Shown: positions 1-9,225, counted from the first letter of the stretch. The stretch is 64,000 nucleotides of DNA from Lachnospiraceae bacterium KM106-2 (GCA_009731425.1 AP018794.1:1309960-1373959), one strand, 5' to 3'. Made by a program: numbers and translations. Notes: a model not told the origin generated them from the letters alone.

Positions 1-238
1 CATCGCTGTCTCTTGATGCAGAAACTTGTCCTGCATCTGCTTTTCCCTGATGATTTACATAGCTATGTTCAGAGATAATTAGAGCGAAGTAACCACCTTT
101 TGATTTTTCATCATAATAGTCCAATAATTCCTGTGTTACGACACCGTCTACTGTTTTGGATGTTGCCATCGGAGGCATTACCAAACGATTTTTAAATTCT
201 ACACCATTGACTTCTATTGTTTTTGTAATAGTTCTCAC
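1..238 (-). CDS. NADH:flavin oxidoreductase (Old Yellow Enzyme family), N-terminal part
   Basis: Reading leftward from a GTG at 238, 79 codons encode the start of an FMN-dependent TIM-barrel ene-reductase. The frame opens with a beta strand, then FKNRLVMPPMAT, the usual N-terminal motif that contacts FMN, then a Y-Y-x-x-K segment and G-Y-x-x-I-I-S-E, as in the family. An AGGAGAG ribosome binding site lies 8 bases before the GTG. An in-frame ATG further upstream (about 301) is possible but has a poorer site. The rest of the gene, including any iron-sulfur domain seen in NADH oxidase-type members, is outside the window. A pair of palindromes upstream may be its operator. Confidence 0.85.
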   Translation of the reverse strand, partial: MRTITKTIEVNGVEFKNRLVMPPMATSKTVDGVVTQELLDYYDEKSKGGYFALIISEHSYVNHQGKADAGQVSASRDSD

Positions 239-357
239 TTTATATTCTCTCCTAACGTTTGAACAATTAGTAATGCATTCATCTTTAATCATACTAATCA
301 TCTTTCTATATGGTATTTTACAATATAGCTCCCCAAATGCAAAGAACGCACTATTTT

Positions 358-393
358 GATAGATACTATCCTAAAAGTAAGTATCTTAGATAC
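358..393. promoter_or_regulatory. Paired palindromes upstream of the ene-reductase gene
   Basis: Two 13-bp palindromes, GATAGATACTATC (358-370) and GTATCTTAGATAC (381-393), lie side by side about 120-155 bases upstream of the flavin oxidoreductase start. The nested AGATAC/GTATCT arms resemble operators of HxlR/MarR-type redox-sensing repressors, which often control this enzyme family. The palindromes are directly visible. The regulator is inferred, and none is encoded nearby in the window. Confidence 0.45.
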
Positions 394-429
394 AGCGTTC
401 TCATTCGTACACATCAAATCGATTCCACA

Positions 430-457
430 AAAAAGACAGGCTTTATGCCCGTCTTTC
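430..457 (-). terminator. Intrinsic terminator after the 56-aa gene
   Basis: On the minus strand AGACGGGC, a short loop and GCCTGTCT form a hairpin followed by a T-run, just after the stop codon of the small gene. Confidence 0.75.
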
Positions 458-460
458 TTG

Positions 461-631
461 TTATAGCCCCATTTTCTCTTTCGCTCTCTCGCTCAGTTCT
501 TTTGCTCTTTCCACTCCGTCCTTTGTCTTATTTACTGCTTTATCTTTTAATTCTTTCATTTCATCTTCTACTTTTTCATAACCTTTTTTCACATCATATT
601 TCAATTGTTCTGTATCGATGATCTTATTCAT
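461..631 (-). CDS. Small charged helical protein, 56 aa
   Basis: An ATG at 631 opens a 56-codon frame with AAAGGAT upstream and an intrinsic terminator directly behind, so it looks like a complete small transcription unit. The protein is almost entirely Lys, Glu and Asp with spaced Val, Leu and Ala, predicting one amphipathic helix or coiled coil (MNKIIDTEQL to KEKMGL). It has no membrane segment, cysteine or recognised motif. The composition recalls CsbD-like or YtxH-like stress proteins, but there is no specific match and the function is unknown. Confidence 0.6.
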   Translation of the reverse strand: MNKIIDTEQLKYDVKKGYEKVEDEMKELKDKAVNKTKDGVERAKELSERAKEKMGL

Positions 632-714
632 AGTCAGTCTATCCTTTCTGCTGTTTCTTTCATTCTATTCCTATTTTTTCACTATTTTCAAAAGTTATGT
701 AATTATTTCAAAGA

Positions 715-748
715 AAAAGCTCTTAATAGAAATCTATTAAGAGCTTTT
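715..748 (-). terminator. Intrinsic terminator of the 270-aa secreted protein gene
   Basis: The inverted arms AAGCTCTTAATAGA and TCTATTAAGAGCTT flank a short loop and are followed by T-rich sequence on the minus strand, 12 bases after the stop of the gene ending at 761. Confidence 0.8.
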
Positions 749-760
749 GTATATCCAAAC

Positions 761-1573
761 CTAACCCCAAGCATAAGCTTCTTTATAAAAATTAAAATTT
801 TTAAGCTTTAACCAGCCAAGTTTACCAGAACGGGTACGTACTTGAATACTTATTGTCGTACCTTCTTTCTTACAAGATACTTTATTCAAATAGACCACTT
901 GACCTTTTGCAAGTGTAAACGCTTTCTTTGTTCCGGTTCGAGTCGTTGTAAATGTCACTTGCTTCGATAATGTATATGGTGACTTCTTCCAATTCGAACT
1001 AACCGGATAGATCGTAGGACTTGTCTTTACTAAAGTACCCTTCTTAATTTGATATTGTATGTCAACAAAATAGCATCCAAGACTTGTTTCATAGTATGGT
1101 GTATCAATTCTAACCGTTACCGTTCCATCGCCTTTTTGTGCATTAGCGATTGTTACTCTACCGCTAAATTCAGAATTACTCGTTCTTCTTGATGCAACTG
1201 CTTTTAGCTTCTTATTTTGATAACGTAAGATCTTCATGATTTCAAGACAATCACTATCTGAATTGAACTCAAAACAGATTTCTTTGTACTTGTCTTTTTT
1301 GTTAAAATCAGCTAGACACACTTTTCCAGGCCAACCATAAGACTCGGAATGACTATATACGTGTTTTCCATTAATATATAACTTTAAGATGCTTTTAGAC
1401 GAAGTTTCCAATGTTGTATACTTAAAAGTTTCTTTTCTTCCATCACCATTTAAATCAATCTTATAATTTTGTCCCTCTTTTAATTCGGTCACAGAAGCCG
1501 CATCTGCCTTAGTCGTTGGCATTAGAAATAATAAACATGCAGCTAATGTAAGCATTAGTAATTTCTTTTTCAT
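761..1573 (-). CDS. Secreted protein of unknown function, paralogue A
   Basis: The 270-aa product has a clear Sec signal peptide (MKKKLLMLTLAACLLFL, probable cleavage after the ADA near residue 25). The mature part starts with a KIDLNGDGRKE motif, an aspartate-rich calcium-binding loop like those of FG-GAP/VCBS repeats. A beta-rich middle with two conserved Cys and a C-terminal SH3-like stretch (about 215-262: Thr-rich, then GWLKLKN) follow. It is clearly paralogous to the next gene, with the same length, same motifs and the same ending KEAYxWG. The likely place is the cell surface or outside the cell. No enzymatic motif is visible and the role is unknown. Confidence 0.85.
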   Translation of the reverse strand: MKKKLLMLTLAACLLFLMPTTKADAASVTELKEGQNYKIDLNGDGRKETFKYTTLETSSKSILKLYINGKHVYSHSESYGWPGKVCLADFNKKDKYKEICFEFNSDSDCLEIMKILRYQNKKLKAVASRRTSNSEFSGRVTIANAQKGDGTVTVRIDTPYYETSLGCYFVDIQYQIKKGTLVKTSPTIYPVSSNWKKSPYTLSKQVTFTTTRTGTKKAFTLAKGQVVYLNKVSCKKEGTTISIQVRTRSGKLGWLKLKNFNFYKEAYAWG

Positions 1574-1632
1574 AACTTAGTTCTCCTTTGTTTACTCATA
1601 AAACTCATTATATCATGCCCTTTTCTCAAAAT

Positions 1633-2460
1633 CTATCCCCAGCCATAAGCTTCTTTATAAAATTTAGCATTCGTGATCTTCATCCATCCATACTTACCCG
1701 CTTTCGTTTTCACCTGAATATACATCGTATCGCCATCTTTCTTACAGAATACTCGGTTCAAGTAAACTTTCGTCCCTTTTTTAAGCGTAAATGCCTTTAC
1801 TTTTCCCGTACGAGTCTTCTTAAAGGTAATCTTCTTCGTTAAGGTATACTTCGAGCTCTTCCATACATTAGACGCTGGATATGTATTTTGTTTTACTTTC
1901 ACCAAAGTTCCAGATTTAATCTGGTATTTCATATCGATAAAATAACACCCTAAGCTATTTTGAAAAAATGGAGTATCTGCTTGGATCAATACGATTCCAT
2001 CACCCTTTTGATTATCAGCCACCGTCATTCTTCCTGCAAATCCATGCGTTCCAGCCTTTACCGATGCCACTGTCTTCAATTTCTTATTTTGATAGTGTAG
2101 TAGTTTCATATTTTCAAGGCAATCACTATCGGTATACATCTCAATACCAATCTCCTTATAGCGATCTTTCTTGTTAAAGTCAGCACAGAAGACTCTTCCC
2201 AACCAGCAATACTTTCCGGTATAAGAATACATTTTCTTTCCATTAATATAAAGAGTCACAGTCCCCTTTATACCACCATCACTCATATCAACGTTTTTAC
2301 TTTTGAACATGATCACCTCTTTTTTGCCATCGTTGTCTAAGTCAACTTTGCAGGTTCCATTTTCAGCCAGTGTGGTAATCTTCGCTGCATCCACTTTCGT
2401 ATAGGTGAATAAGAATATCATACATGCAGCAATCATCACAGTACAAAATACTTTCTTCAT
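1633..2460 (-). CDS. Secreted protein of unknown function, paralogue B
   Basis: This 275-aa tandem paralogue of the preceding entry also starts with a signal peptide (MKKVFCTVMIAACMIFLF, cleavage near VDA at 24-26). It then has KVDLDNDGKKE, the same aspartate-rich loop, and shares blocks such as ADFNKKDRYKE, SDCLE, YQNKKLK and SLGCYF. The C-terminal part again looks SH3-like. The two genes are 59 bases apart in one orientation and probably arose by local duplication. An AGGAGG site precedes the ATG. Function is unknown. Confidence 0.85.
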   Translation of the reverse strand: MKKVFCTVMIAACMIFLFTYTKVDAAKITTLAENGTCKVDLDNDGKKEVIMFKSKNVDMSDGGIKGTVTLYINGKKMYSYTGKYCWLGRVFCADFNKKDRYKEIGIEMYTDSDCLENMKLLHYQNKKLKTVASVKAGTHGFAGRMTVADNQKGDGIVLIQADTPFFQNSLGCYFIDMKYQIKSGTLVKVKQNTYPASNVWKSSKYTLTKKITFKKTRTGKVKAFTLKKGTKVYLNRVFCKKDGDTMYIQVKTKAGKYGWMKITNAKFYKEAYGWG

Positions 2461-2542
2461 GATATAACCTCCTTTATTGTACCCTAACTATAATATAGCC
2501 TATCTTTGTTGTCAATTTATTCCACATTCCTTTTCCTTAGAA

Positions 2543-2571
2543 TTGCAACCTTTTTCTAACTCTGCTATACT
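2543..2571 (+). promoter_or_regulatory. Sigma-A-type promoter for the peptide/radical SAM/rubrerythrin unit
   Basis: TTGCAA (2543-2548) and TATACT (2566-2571) are separated by exactly 17 bases. They lie about 35 bases before a short TTG-started frame and 170 bases before the radical SAM gene. Confidence 0.65.
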
Positions 2572-2604
2572 GATACTAATGAAATCGAAAGGGAGTGACT
2601 TCTT

Positions 2605-2679
2605 TTGAGAGATAAACGAGGTAATAACTCAGTACAGTTTCCGCTGTCAGCTCATTGTACTGAGGTTATAAGGCAATAA
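2605..2679 (+). CDS. Possible 24-aa leader or precursor peptide
   Basis: A TTG start 8 bases after GGGAGTGA opens a 24-codon frame, MRDKRGNNSVQFPLSAHCTE then VIRQ, ending at TAA 60 bases before the radical SAM gene. It sits in the position of a RiPP precursor for the radical SAM enzyme, or of a regulatory leader peptide. Its codons overlap a strong hairpin (2624-2669), so the hairpin may be the selected feature and the frame fortuitous. The peptide has one Cys and no match to known precursor families such as SCIFF. Confidence 0.35.
   Translation: MRDKRGNNSVQFPLSAHCTEVIRQ
2624..2669 (+). other. Leader hairpin upstream of the radical SAM gene
   Basis: ATAACTCAGTACA (2624-2636) and TGTACTGAGGTTAT (2656-2669) pair over 13 bp with one bulge. 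A small inner ACAG/CTGT stem is possible. No T-run follows, so it is not an intrinsic terminator. It could be a regulatory leader, an mRNA-stabilising element or an operator. Confidence 0.5.
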
Positions 2680-2739
2680 TTGCTGACATAAGTTACTGTG
2701 CTGCTCTAAAAAACTATAAAAATAACAAGGAGCATAGTA

Positions 2740-3684
2740 ATGCAAATATTAAATCCATACATAAAAAATTTAAATCGAGTTGAATTCGTAACAAATAACA
2801 GTTGTACGAGCAGATGCAAACATTGTTCACAGGGGAATCTAAAGGGAACTGATAAACTAGATCCTGTCGCTGCCTGCGATGCCTTACGAAAGTTAGCAGT
2901 TCATTACAAAATTGATTCTATTATGACTTTTGGCGGGGAAGCACTTCTTTGCCCAGATACCGTAGCTGCAATACATCAAACTGCAAAAGAATGTCAGATT
3001 CCAGAACGTCAATTGATCACCAATGGATTCTTTTCCAAAGATAGAGAAAGAATTAAGGAAGTTGCACATCTATTAGAAAATTCTGGTGTAAATGATATTC
3101 TTCTTTCTGTTGATTGTTTTCACGCAGAACATTTACCACTAGAAACGGTAAAGCTGTTCGCACAGGCTCTTAAGGATTGTTATACCGGCTCCTTACGGCT
3201 ACAGCCTTCATGGGTAAGATCTCGCAAAGATAACAATCCTTACAATTGTAAGACGCTAGAATGTCTCTCGTATTTTGACGACTTAGAGATTCCTCATAAT
3301 GAAGGAGATGTAATATTTCCACTCGGAAATGCCACTAGATATCTTGGTGAATATTTCGAAAAGAAACCGATCGATCTTTCGTTTCACTGTGGCGATGCAA
3401 TGTATACATCTGACTTACGAGAAATTGATTCTATCTCCATCAATTGCAACGGCGATGTACTTCCTTGCAGCTTTCCGATGGGAAACATATATGAGAACGA
3501 TATCCTTACGATCCTTCGTTCTTATGATCCCTATCGGGATCCACTTAGTAAAGCACTTATTGAAGGCGGAATTGCCGGATTGATCGAAGTAGCTAATAAG
3601 CAAGGCGTTTTCATTGATCCAGATGACTACTATAGTCCTTGTGAGATCTGCAATGCAATTTTTCAACAAAATTCTAATCATTGA
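2740..3684 (+). CDS. Radical SAM protein with C-terminal cysteine cluster
   Basis: The 314-aa protein carries the radical SAM cluster motif C22-x3-C26-x2-C29 (CTSRCKHC) and the SAM-binding GGE at 65-67. A C-terminal set of cysteines (C217, C236, C243, C301, C304) resembles a SPASM or twitch auxiliary iron-sulfur site, typical of peptide- or protein-modifying members. AAGGAG precedes the ATG. It is followed after 58 bases by a rubrerythrin-like gene and preceded by a tiny frame under the same promoter. The substrate is unknown. The auxiliary-cluster pattern suggests a peptide or protein, possibly the upstream peptide. Confidence 0.85.
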   Translation: MQILNPYIKNLNRVEFVTNNSCTSRCKHCSQGNLKGTDKLDPVAACDALRKLAVHYKIDSIMTFGGEALLCPDTVAAIHQTAKECQIPERQLITNGFFSKDRERIKEVAHLLENSGVNDILLSVDCFHAEHLPLETVKLFAQALKDCYTGSLRLQPSWVRSRKDNNPYNCKTLECLSYFDDLEIPHNEGDVIFPLGNATRYLGEYFEKKPIDLSFHCGDAMYTSDLREIDSISINCNGDVLPCSFPMGNIYENDILTILRSYDPYRDPLSKALIEGGIAGLIEVANKQGVFIDPDDYYSPCEICNAIFQQNSNH

Positions 3685-3742
3685 ATGTTTTCTCCTAAAT
3701 TAACAAATACTATTTGGGAATTTGAAAAAAGGAGTAATTAAA

Positions 3743-4171
3743 ATGAGTAATTTAGAATTTGTTGTAACGAATCAACTAGGATTAGCCAAAGATAACGAAG
3801 AGATGAGATCCGCTTTAGGTGCCCAATTTGCAGGGGAAACTGCAGAAGTCGGTCTTTATCTAGCTATGGCAAGAGTCGCTCAATTTCAAGGTTATCCTGA
3901 AATTGCTGATGTATTGAAATTGATCGCTTGTGAAGAAGCCGATCATGCTGCTCAATATGCAATGCTTACCGGCCGTGTTACAGATTGTACGAAAACGAAT
4001 ATGACCAATATGATGAAAGGTGAAGTAGCTGCAAACAAGATGAAATCAGAACTGGCACAACAGGCTAAAGGTTCTGGTCTAGAGGAACTATATACGTTTA
4101 TTGATCAAGCTGCCCGCGATGAAGCTAGACATGCATCTATGTTAGAAGGAATGATCAATCGTATCTCATAA
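3743..4171 (+). CDS. Rubrerythrin-like diiron protein without rubredoxin domain
   Basis: The start is the ATG at 3743, 8 bases after AAGGAG; an upstream TTG reading is unlikely. The 142-aa four-helix protein has the ferritin-like diiron ligands E35, E65-x2-H68, E94 and E127-x2-H130. The C-terminal CxxC rubredoxin domain of classical rubrerythrin is missing, so electrons must come from a partner. Such proteins reduce hydrogen peroxide in anaerobes. It probably shares a transcript with the radical SAM gene and ends at a strong terminator. Confidence 0.9.
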   Translation: MSNLEFVVTNQLGLAKDNEEMRSALGAQFAGETAEVGLYLAMARVAQFQGYPEIADVLKLIACEEADHAAQYAMLTGRVTDCTKTNMTNMMKGEVAANKMKSELAQQAKGSGLEELYTFIDQAARDEARHASMLEGMINRIS

Positions 4172-4176
4172 CAATA

Positions 4177-4211
4177 AAAGCCCCAAAGCATAATTGCTTT
4201 GGGGCTTTCTT
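4177..4211. terminator. Bidirectional terminator between rubrerythrin and receptor genes
   Basis: AAAAGCCCCAAAGCA and TGCTTTGGGGCTTT form a perfect GC-rich hairpin with A/T tails on both sides, located between two converging genes. Confidence 0.9.
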
Positions 4212-4227
4212 ATATCGATCATCTTGT

Positions 4228-5688
4228 TTATTCATTGATATTCGTTTCTAAACTCTTTGCAACTTCATCAATATCTCGAATTTGTTTTGATACCACCGTA
4301 ATCGCCCCAGCTTGTTCTTTCACTGATTGAGAGATTGATTCGATCATAGCCGTGTTCTCTTCTGACATCGATACTACGTTATGTATCTCTTCTTGCATTA
4401 CAATGGTTTCTTCCTTCATCGTTTCAATCGATTTAAATTGTCTATCCACATGATTTTGTGAAGTGTCTGCAGTCTCTTTGATCTGATTCAAACTTTCGAT
4501 CAAAGCATTTAACTGATTAGTTCCTGTTTCTACAGAGATAGCTCCGTGCGTTACCTTATCAGCTACTACACTAACAACAGATTGAAGACTCGATAAAATT
4601 GCATTTACCTTATCAGAAGCTTCTTTACTTTGGCTAGATAAGCTACCAATCTCTGACGCTACAACTGCAAATCCTTTTCCATGCTCTCCTGCTCTTGCTG
4701 CTTCAATAGACGCATTTAAAGATAGTAAATTCGTCTGTTTTGAAATTGCATTGATTTCATCTAAGATCGTACTGATCTTAGACATCTCATCTAACAACTC
4801 ATCAGTAGAACTCTTTGCCGTGTGGATCGTATTCTCAATATCATCCATACTTTGTTTTACAGCATTTCCATCCTCATTTCCTGAGTTAACAAGGTTGATC
4901 ACTTCTCCAAAACTAGTCTTTAATGCTTTGGCAGATTCATAATTATCTTCTGTCTGTTTAGAGTATTTCGTTAATGATTCATTTACAGATATAATGGAAT
5001 TCGTTGTCGCATCAATAACTTGATTCATCTGTGTTGCTGCTTCTGAAACAGATGCTGATTGTTCTTCTAATTCTTCTAATTGATTTGTACTTTCATCAAT
5101 TGATTTACTCAATTGATTAACACCTTTCATAACCAATTCATTGGCTTCTCGAACTTTACGTTCTGATTCTTCTGAAACCTTTAATTGATCCTTAACCTGA
5201 TTCATCAGCTGCTCCGCTCTACCAGACGCATTGTATATAATAAAGCAAAGTGCAAAATAAGTGATTATCTTTGTTGCAATAGATCCTGTCTCATAGTTAC
5301 TTCCATCAATAATGTAAGGAAAACAGATTCCACAAAGAAGCGCAACCGATAGATAGCCGATAGAAAAGATCAATGTGATCCTGCGATTAAAATAGATTAC
5401 AACCATACCGATCGCAAGAAAACTGGCAATAAACGTTCTTGAGTTTCCATGCTGCATCGCTGATAAAAGAAGCGTCGCATATGCAAAGACCAAACAATTA
5501 ATTGCTCCTTTTAATTCATCGTTGAATTGAATAAAATAGATTCCTATCAATAGTGCTAGTGTCGCTAACATAACACCTATTACTTTAAGCTTATAATCTG
5601 TCGTGACATCTTGCACAAGTACAGAGGCACTTAACGCTACGCCTCCAATTGCTATAGCAATTACATTAATCTTATGAAGCCTTTTCAT
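4228..5688 (-). CDS. Methyl-accepting chemotaxis protein with six-TM sensor
   Basis: The 486-aa protein starts with about six membrane helices (near 7-25, 34-53, 61-78, 84-100, 104-126, 136-152) with almost no extracellular loops. A cytoplasmic coiled coil and the methyl-accepting signalling domain (about 200-480) follow. The kinase-contact tip [16 protein letters not shown] is at 330-344. There is no periplasmic Cache or HAMP segment, so it probably senses a membrane state or a membrane-embedded partner. It signals to CheA/CheW at the cell pole. No other chemotaxis gene is in the window. Confidence 0.93.
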   Translation of the reverse strand: MKRLHKINVIAIAIGGVALSASVLVQDVTTDYKLKVIGVMLATLALLIGIYFIQFNDELKGAINCLVFAYATLLLSAMQHGNSRTFIASFLAIGMVVIYFNRRITLIFSIGYLSVALLCGICFPYIIDGSNYETGSIATKIITYFALCFIIYNASGRAEQLMNQVKDQLKVSEESERKVREANELVMKGVNQLSKSIDESTNQLEELEEQSASVSEAATQMNQVIDATTNSIISVNESLTKYSKQTEDNYESAKALKTSFGEVINLVNSGNEDGNAVKQSMDDIENTIHTAKSSTDELLDEMSKISTILDEINAISKQTNLLSLNASIEAARAGEHGKGFAVVASEIGSLSSQSKEASDKVNAILSSLQSVVSVVADKVTHGAISVETGTNQLNALIESLNQIKETADTSQNHVDRQFKSIETMKEETIVMQEEIHNVVSMSEENTAMIESISQSVKEQAGAITVVSKQIRDIDEVAKSLETNINE

Positions 5689-5747
5689 TTGTTTTCTCTC
5701 CTAAATCATAGTTTCTCATATTGGTTATCGGAATCGATCCCCCAACT

Positions 5748-5774
5748 AAATAGTGGTAATAATTACCACTATTT
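5748..5774 (-). terminator. Palindromic terminator of the ABC exporter operon
   Basis: AAATAGTGGTAAT and ATTACCACTATTT form a near-perfect 27-bp palindrome overlapping the last codons and stop of the downstream ABC gene. The T-tail is weak, so terminator efficiency is uncertain. Confidence 0.55.
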
Positions 5775-7499
5775 AAACTGACTATGATATAGGTTAGCAT
5801 AAAATCCATCTTTTTTCAACAATGTTTCGTGATTTCCTTGTTCGATGATTTTTCCTGCATTCATTACCAGAATAATATCGGCTTCCTTTATGGTTGACAA
5901 TCTATGTGCAACGATAAAGCTAGTGCGCCCCTGCATCATATGATTAAATGCCTGCTGGATCTTTATTTCTGTTCTGGTATCAATTGAAGAAGTTGCCTCG
6001 TCCAAGATCAACATTGGAGGAAGACATAACATAACACGAGTGATACACAGTAATTGTTTCTGACCTTGAGAAAGGGTATCTCCATCTTCGGTAACAACTG
6101 TTTCATAGCCTTTTGGTAATCGCTTAATAAAACTATGTGCATGACTTAGTTTGGCTGCATTGATGATTTCCTCCATTGAAGCATTTGGCAAACCCATTGC
6201 AATGTTCTCACGAATTGTTCCTGTCTTAAGCCAAGTCTCTTGTAACACCATACCATAACTCGTTCGAAGACTCTTTCTCGTTGTTTCTTTAATCGGTACT
6301 CCACTCACTTCAATCTTACCGCCATTCACGTCATAAAAACGCATTAGTAAATTGATCAAAGTTGTTTTGCCGCAGCCAGTCGGTCCTACAATGGCAATTC
6401 GTTGTCCACTCTTTACATTTAGACTAAAATCCTCGATTAATTTCTGTTCTGGTGAATAAGAGAAATCCACATGACTAAGTTCGACACGTCCATCTACATC
6501 TTGAAGTGAAATTGGATGATCTGGCTCTGGTGTTTGTGGTTCTTCTTCAATTAATTCTATAATTCGAGCTGCACAAGCAAATGCATTTTGCAATTCAGTC
6601 ATAACTCCGGAAATCTCATTAAATGGTTTCGTATACTGGCTTGCATAAGATAAAAAGCAAGACAACTGACCAACAGAAAGCATTCCATTTACAACGGATA
6701 ACGCTCCTACAAATCCAACTCCCGTATAAACGAGACTATTAACAAAGCGGGTAGATGGGTTTGTGATCGATGAGAAGAAAGTTGCTCGCAAGGAAGCTTT
6801 CTCTAATCTTCCATTGATCTCATAAAACTTTTTCTGAAGTTTCTCTTCCTGTCCATATGCTTGGACTACCTTCTGATTTCCAATCATCTCATCGATAAAT
6901 CCGGTTTCTTCTCCCCGAATCTCCGATTGAAGTTTAAACATATCATAGGTCTTCTTTGCGATAAATCTCGCTACAAATAGCGAAATCGGTGTAATCAATA
7001 CAACAACCAAAGTGATTACTCGATTTACCGTAAGCATAAATATTAAAGTACCAAGTATAGTGATAACACCGGTGAATAACTGTGTGAATCCCATCAATAA
7101 TCCATCTGCGAACTGATCCGCATCGGTAATGATACGACTGACAATCTCTCCATAAGAATGCTCATCCATATATTTTAACGGAAGACTTTCAAGCTTGCGA
7201 AATGCATCTTGTCGTATATCTTTGACTACATGATACGTTATCTTGTTATTACACATATTCATGATCCATTGAAAGATTGCAGTGAATACAAGAACGATCG
7301 CTATCTGCTTTAAGATAGAGATTATTACTGTAAAATCGACATTCCCTTTTCCAAGAATATGATCGATGGCTCTACCAGTCAAGATCGGGACATACAAAGT
7401 CAGGGCAACCGTGGCTGCTGCCGTAACAATACTAAAGATGACAAAAAGCCAATATTTCTTTACATACTTTAATATTTTACGATACGTTGGCTTATTCAT
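5769..7499 (-). CDS. Heterodimeric ABC exporter, canonical-Walker-B half
   Basis: The chosen start is the ATG at 7499 (MNKPTYRKIL), behind GGAGGTGG and overlapping the upstream gene by 8 bases. An upstream in-frame start would lie deep inside that gene. The 576-aa protein has a six-helix exporter membrane domain (about 15-310) and an ATPase domain with GPTGCGKTT, signature LSQGQKQ and Walker B LILDEATSSID. The signature is degenerate (SQ for SG) while Walker B keeps the catalytic Glu, which complements the partner encoded upstream. The pair is a typical type IV heterodimeric exporter for drugs, lipids or peptides; the substrate is unknown. Confidence 0.93.
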   Translation of the reverse strand: MNKPTYRKILKYVKKYWLFVIFSIVTAAATVALTLYVPILTGRAIDHILGKGNVDFTVIISILKQIAIVLVFTAIFQWIMNMCNNKITYHVVKDIRQDAFRKLESLPLKYMDEHSYGEIVSRIITDADQFADGLLMGFTQLFTGVITILGTLIFMLTVNRVITLVVVLITPISLFVARFIAKKTYDMFKLQSEIRGEETGFIDEMIGNQKVVQAYGQEEKLQKKFYEINGRLEKASLRATFFSSITNPSTRFVNSLVYTGVGFVGALSVVNGMLSVGQLSCFLSYASQYTKPFNEISGVMTELQNAFACAARIIELIEEEPQTPEPDHPISLQDVDGRVELSHVDFSYSPEQKLIEDFSLNVKSGQRIAIVGPTGCGKTTLINLLMRFYDVNGGKIEVSGVPIKETTRKSLRTSYGMVLQETWLKTGTIRENIAMGLPNASMEEIINAAKLSHAHSFIKRLPKGYETVVTEDGDTLSQGQKQLLCITRVMLCLPPMLILDEATSSIDTRTEIKIQQAFNHMMQGRTSFIVAHRLSTIKEADIILVMNAGKIIEQGNHETLLKKDGFYANLYHSQFK

Positions 7500-9225
7500 T
7501 TGTTGCCACCTCCTTCTCAAATTGAGAGTAGTAGATTTCTTGATATACCGAACAATTTGATAAGAGTTCTTCATGCGTCCCGCTTCCTACTAACTCTCCA
7601 TCATCCAGCACTAAGATCTGATCCGCATATTGGATGGAAGATGCTCTTTGGGATACCAAGAAAACAGTCATCTGATCCGACATCTTTCTAAGTTGTTCTC
7701 GAAGTGCCGCATCCGTAGCAAAATCAAGTGCGGACGTACTATCATCTAAGATCAGTATTTCTGGTTTTCGAACTAATGCTCTTGCAATGGTTAATCTCTG
7801 CTTCTGACCACCGGATAGGTTTCTTCCACTTTGTTCGATCAGTGTATCAATTCCATTTTCCTTTTGTTCTACAAATTCTTTCGCTTGCGCCTTCACAATT
7901 GCCTCATGAAGTTCTTCATCTGAAGCAGACTCATTTCCCCACAATAGATTTTCTTTGATCGTCCCCTTGAATAAGACTGATTTCTGAAGGACAACTCCTA
8001 TCTTTGCTCTTAGCTCTTCAATGGAATAATCTTTTAAACTTACGCCATTGATACGAATTTCTCCTTTTGTCGCCTCATAAAAACGAGGGATCAAATTGAT
8101 TAACGATGATTTACCTGAGCCGGTTCCCCCGATAATACCGATGGTCTGTCCACGCATTGCCTTAAAGTTAATATCATGCAAGGATTCATCTCCTGCTCCT
8201 TCATAAGTCAGACACACTTGATCAAATGTAACAGCAGGTGCATCTTCTCTTTCTTCATGTTCTTTCGCATCATCAACGATATCAGAATGGATCTCAAAGA
8301 TATCCTGAACACGATTACCACAAGCAACCGCTTTATTTACGGAAATGATCAAGTTAGCTAGTTTGATCAACTCTACCAAGATCTGCGACATATAGTTGAC
8401 TAATGCCACAATTGCCCCTTGCGTTAAATATCCTCCATCGACACGTAGCGCACCGACCCATACTAAAGCGATAATTCCAGAATTAATAATAATATAAGTA
8501 AAAGGATTCATTAAGGCAGAAATTCGTCCTACATACATCTGAATTTTGGTCAATTCTTCATTATCGTGATCGAATCGTTCCATTTCCTGCTCTTCTTTTG
8601 CAAACGCACGGATGACACGAACTCCGGTCAAGTTTTCTCTTACTGTATTCAGAACACGATCTAAACTTCCTTGTACTTTCTTGTATAACGGAATACTTGC
8701 AAACATAATACCAAAGACTACGATCGACAAGATCGGTATGATAACAACAAAGATCAATGCCGCTTTTACATCAATGGTAAATGCCATGATCATAGCTCCC
8801 ATAACGATAAATGGTGAGCGTAAGAACAAACGAAGTACTAAATTAACGCCTGATTGCACTTGATTAATATCACTGGTCATCCTTGTGATCATTGTTGAAG
8901 TTCCAACCACATCCATCTTTGAAAATGATAGTGTCTGAATATGAGTGAATAAGGCATTTCTTAATTGGGTACCAAATCCCGTGGCTGCCTTCGCTGCAAA
9001 ATATTGTGCTGTAATGGAGCAAACCAGACCTATGATGCCTAGTAAGATCATCAAGCCACACATACGATAAATATGAGAAGTATCTCGCTTTGCTATCCCC
9101 ACGTCAATAATAGAAGCCATTACGATTGGAACAAATAACTCAAATAAAGCTTCCAAAAGTTTAAAAAATGGCCCTAAAACACTTTCTCTCTTATAATCTT
9201 TTAAATATACTAATAGTTTCGACAC
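7492..9225 (-). CDS. Heterodimeric ABC exporter, degenerate-Walker-B half
   Basis: The GTG at 9225 follows GGGAGGAAATC. The 577-aa protein has six exporter membrane helices (about 15-310) and an ATPase domain with GGTGSGKSS, a canonical LSGGQKQR signature and Walker B ILILDDSTSALD, in which the catalytic Glu is Asp. With the downstream partner this gives one functional and one degenerate ATP site, as in TM287/288- and BmrCD-type exporters. The divergent LysR-family gene 167 bases away is a candidate regulator. Confidence 0.93.
   Translation of the reverse strand: MSKLLVYLKDYKRESVLGPFFKLLEALFELFVPIVMASIIDVGIAKRDTSHIYRMCGLMILLGIIGLVCSITAQYFAAKAATGFGTQLRNALFTHIQTLSFSKMDVVGTSTMITRMTSDINQVQSGVNLVLRLFLRSPFIVMGAMIMAFTIDVKAALIFVVIIPILSIVVFGIMFASIPLYKKVQGSLDRVLNTVRENLTGVRVIRAFAKEEQEMERFDHDNEELTKIQMYVGRISALMNPFTYIIINSGIIALVWVGALRVDGGYLTQGAIVALVNYMSQILVELIKLANLIISVNKAVACGNRVQDIFEIHSDIVDDAKEHEEREDAPAVTFDQVCLTYEGAGDESLHDINFKAMRGQTIGIIGGTGSGKSSLINLIPRFYEATKGEIRINGVSLKDYSIEELRAKIGVVLQKSVLFKGTIKENLLWGNESASDEELHEAIVKAQAKEFVEQKENGIDTLIEQSGRNLSGGQKQRLTIARALVRKPEILILDDSTSALDFATDAALREQLRKMSDQMTVFLVSQRASSIQYADQILVLDDGELVGSGTHEELLSNCSVYQEIYYSQFEKEVATNE

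Noticed and set aside
310..811. Two plus-strand frames of 68 and 103 codons
   Set aside because: They are antisense to the 56-aa gene, its terminator and the next gene; composition is skewed to Leu, Phe and Ser as expected for shadows.
2605..2679. SCIFF-type six-cysteine precursor peptide
   Set aside because: The peptide has only one Cys and none of the SCIFF pattern.
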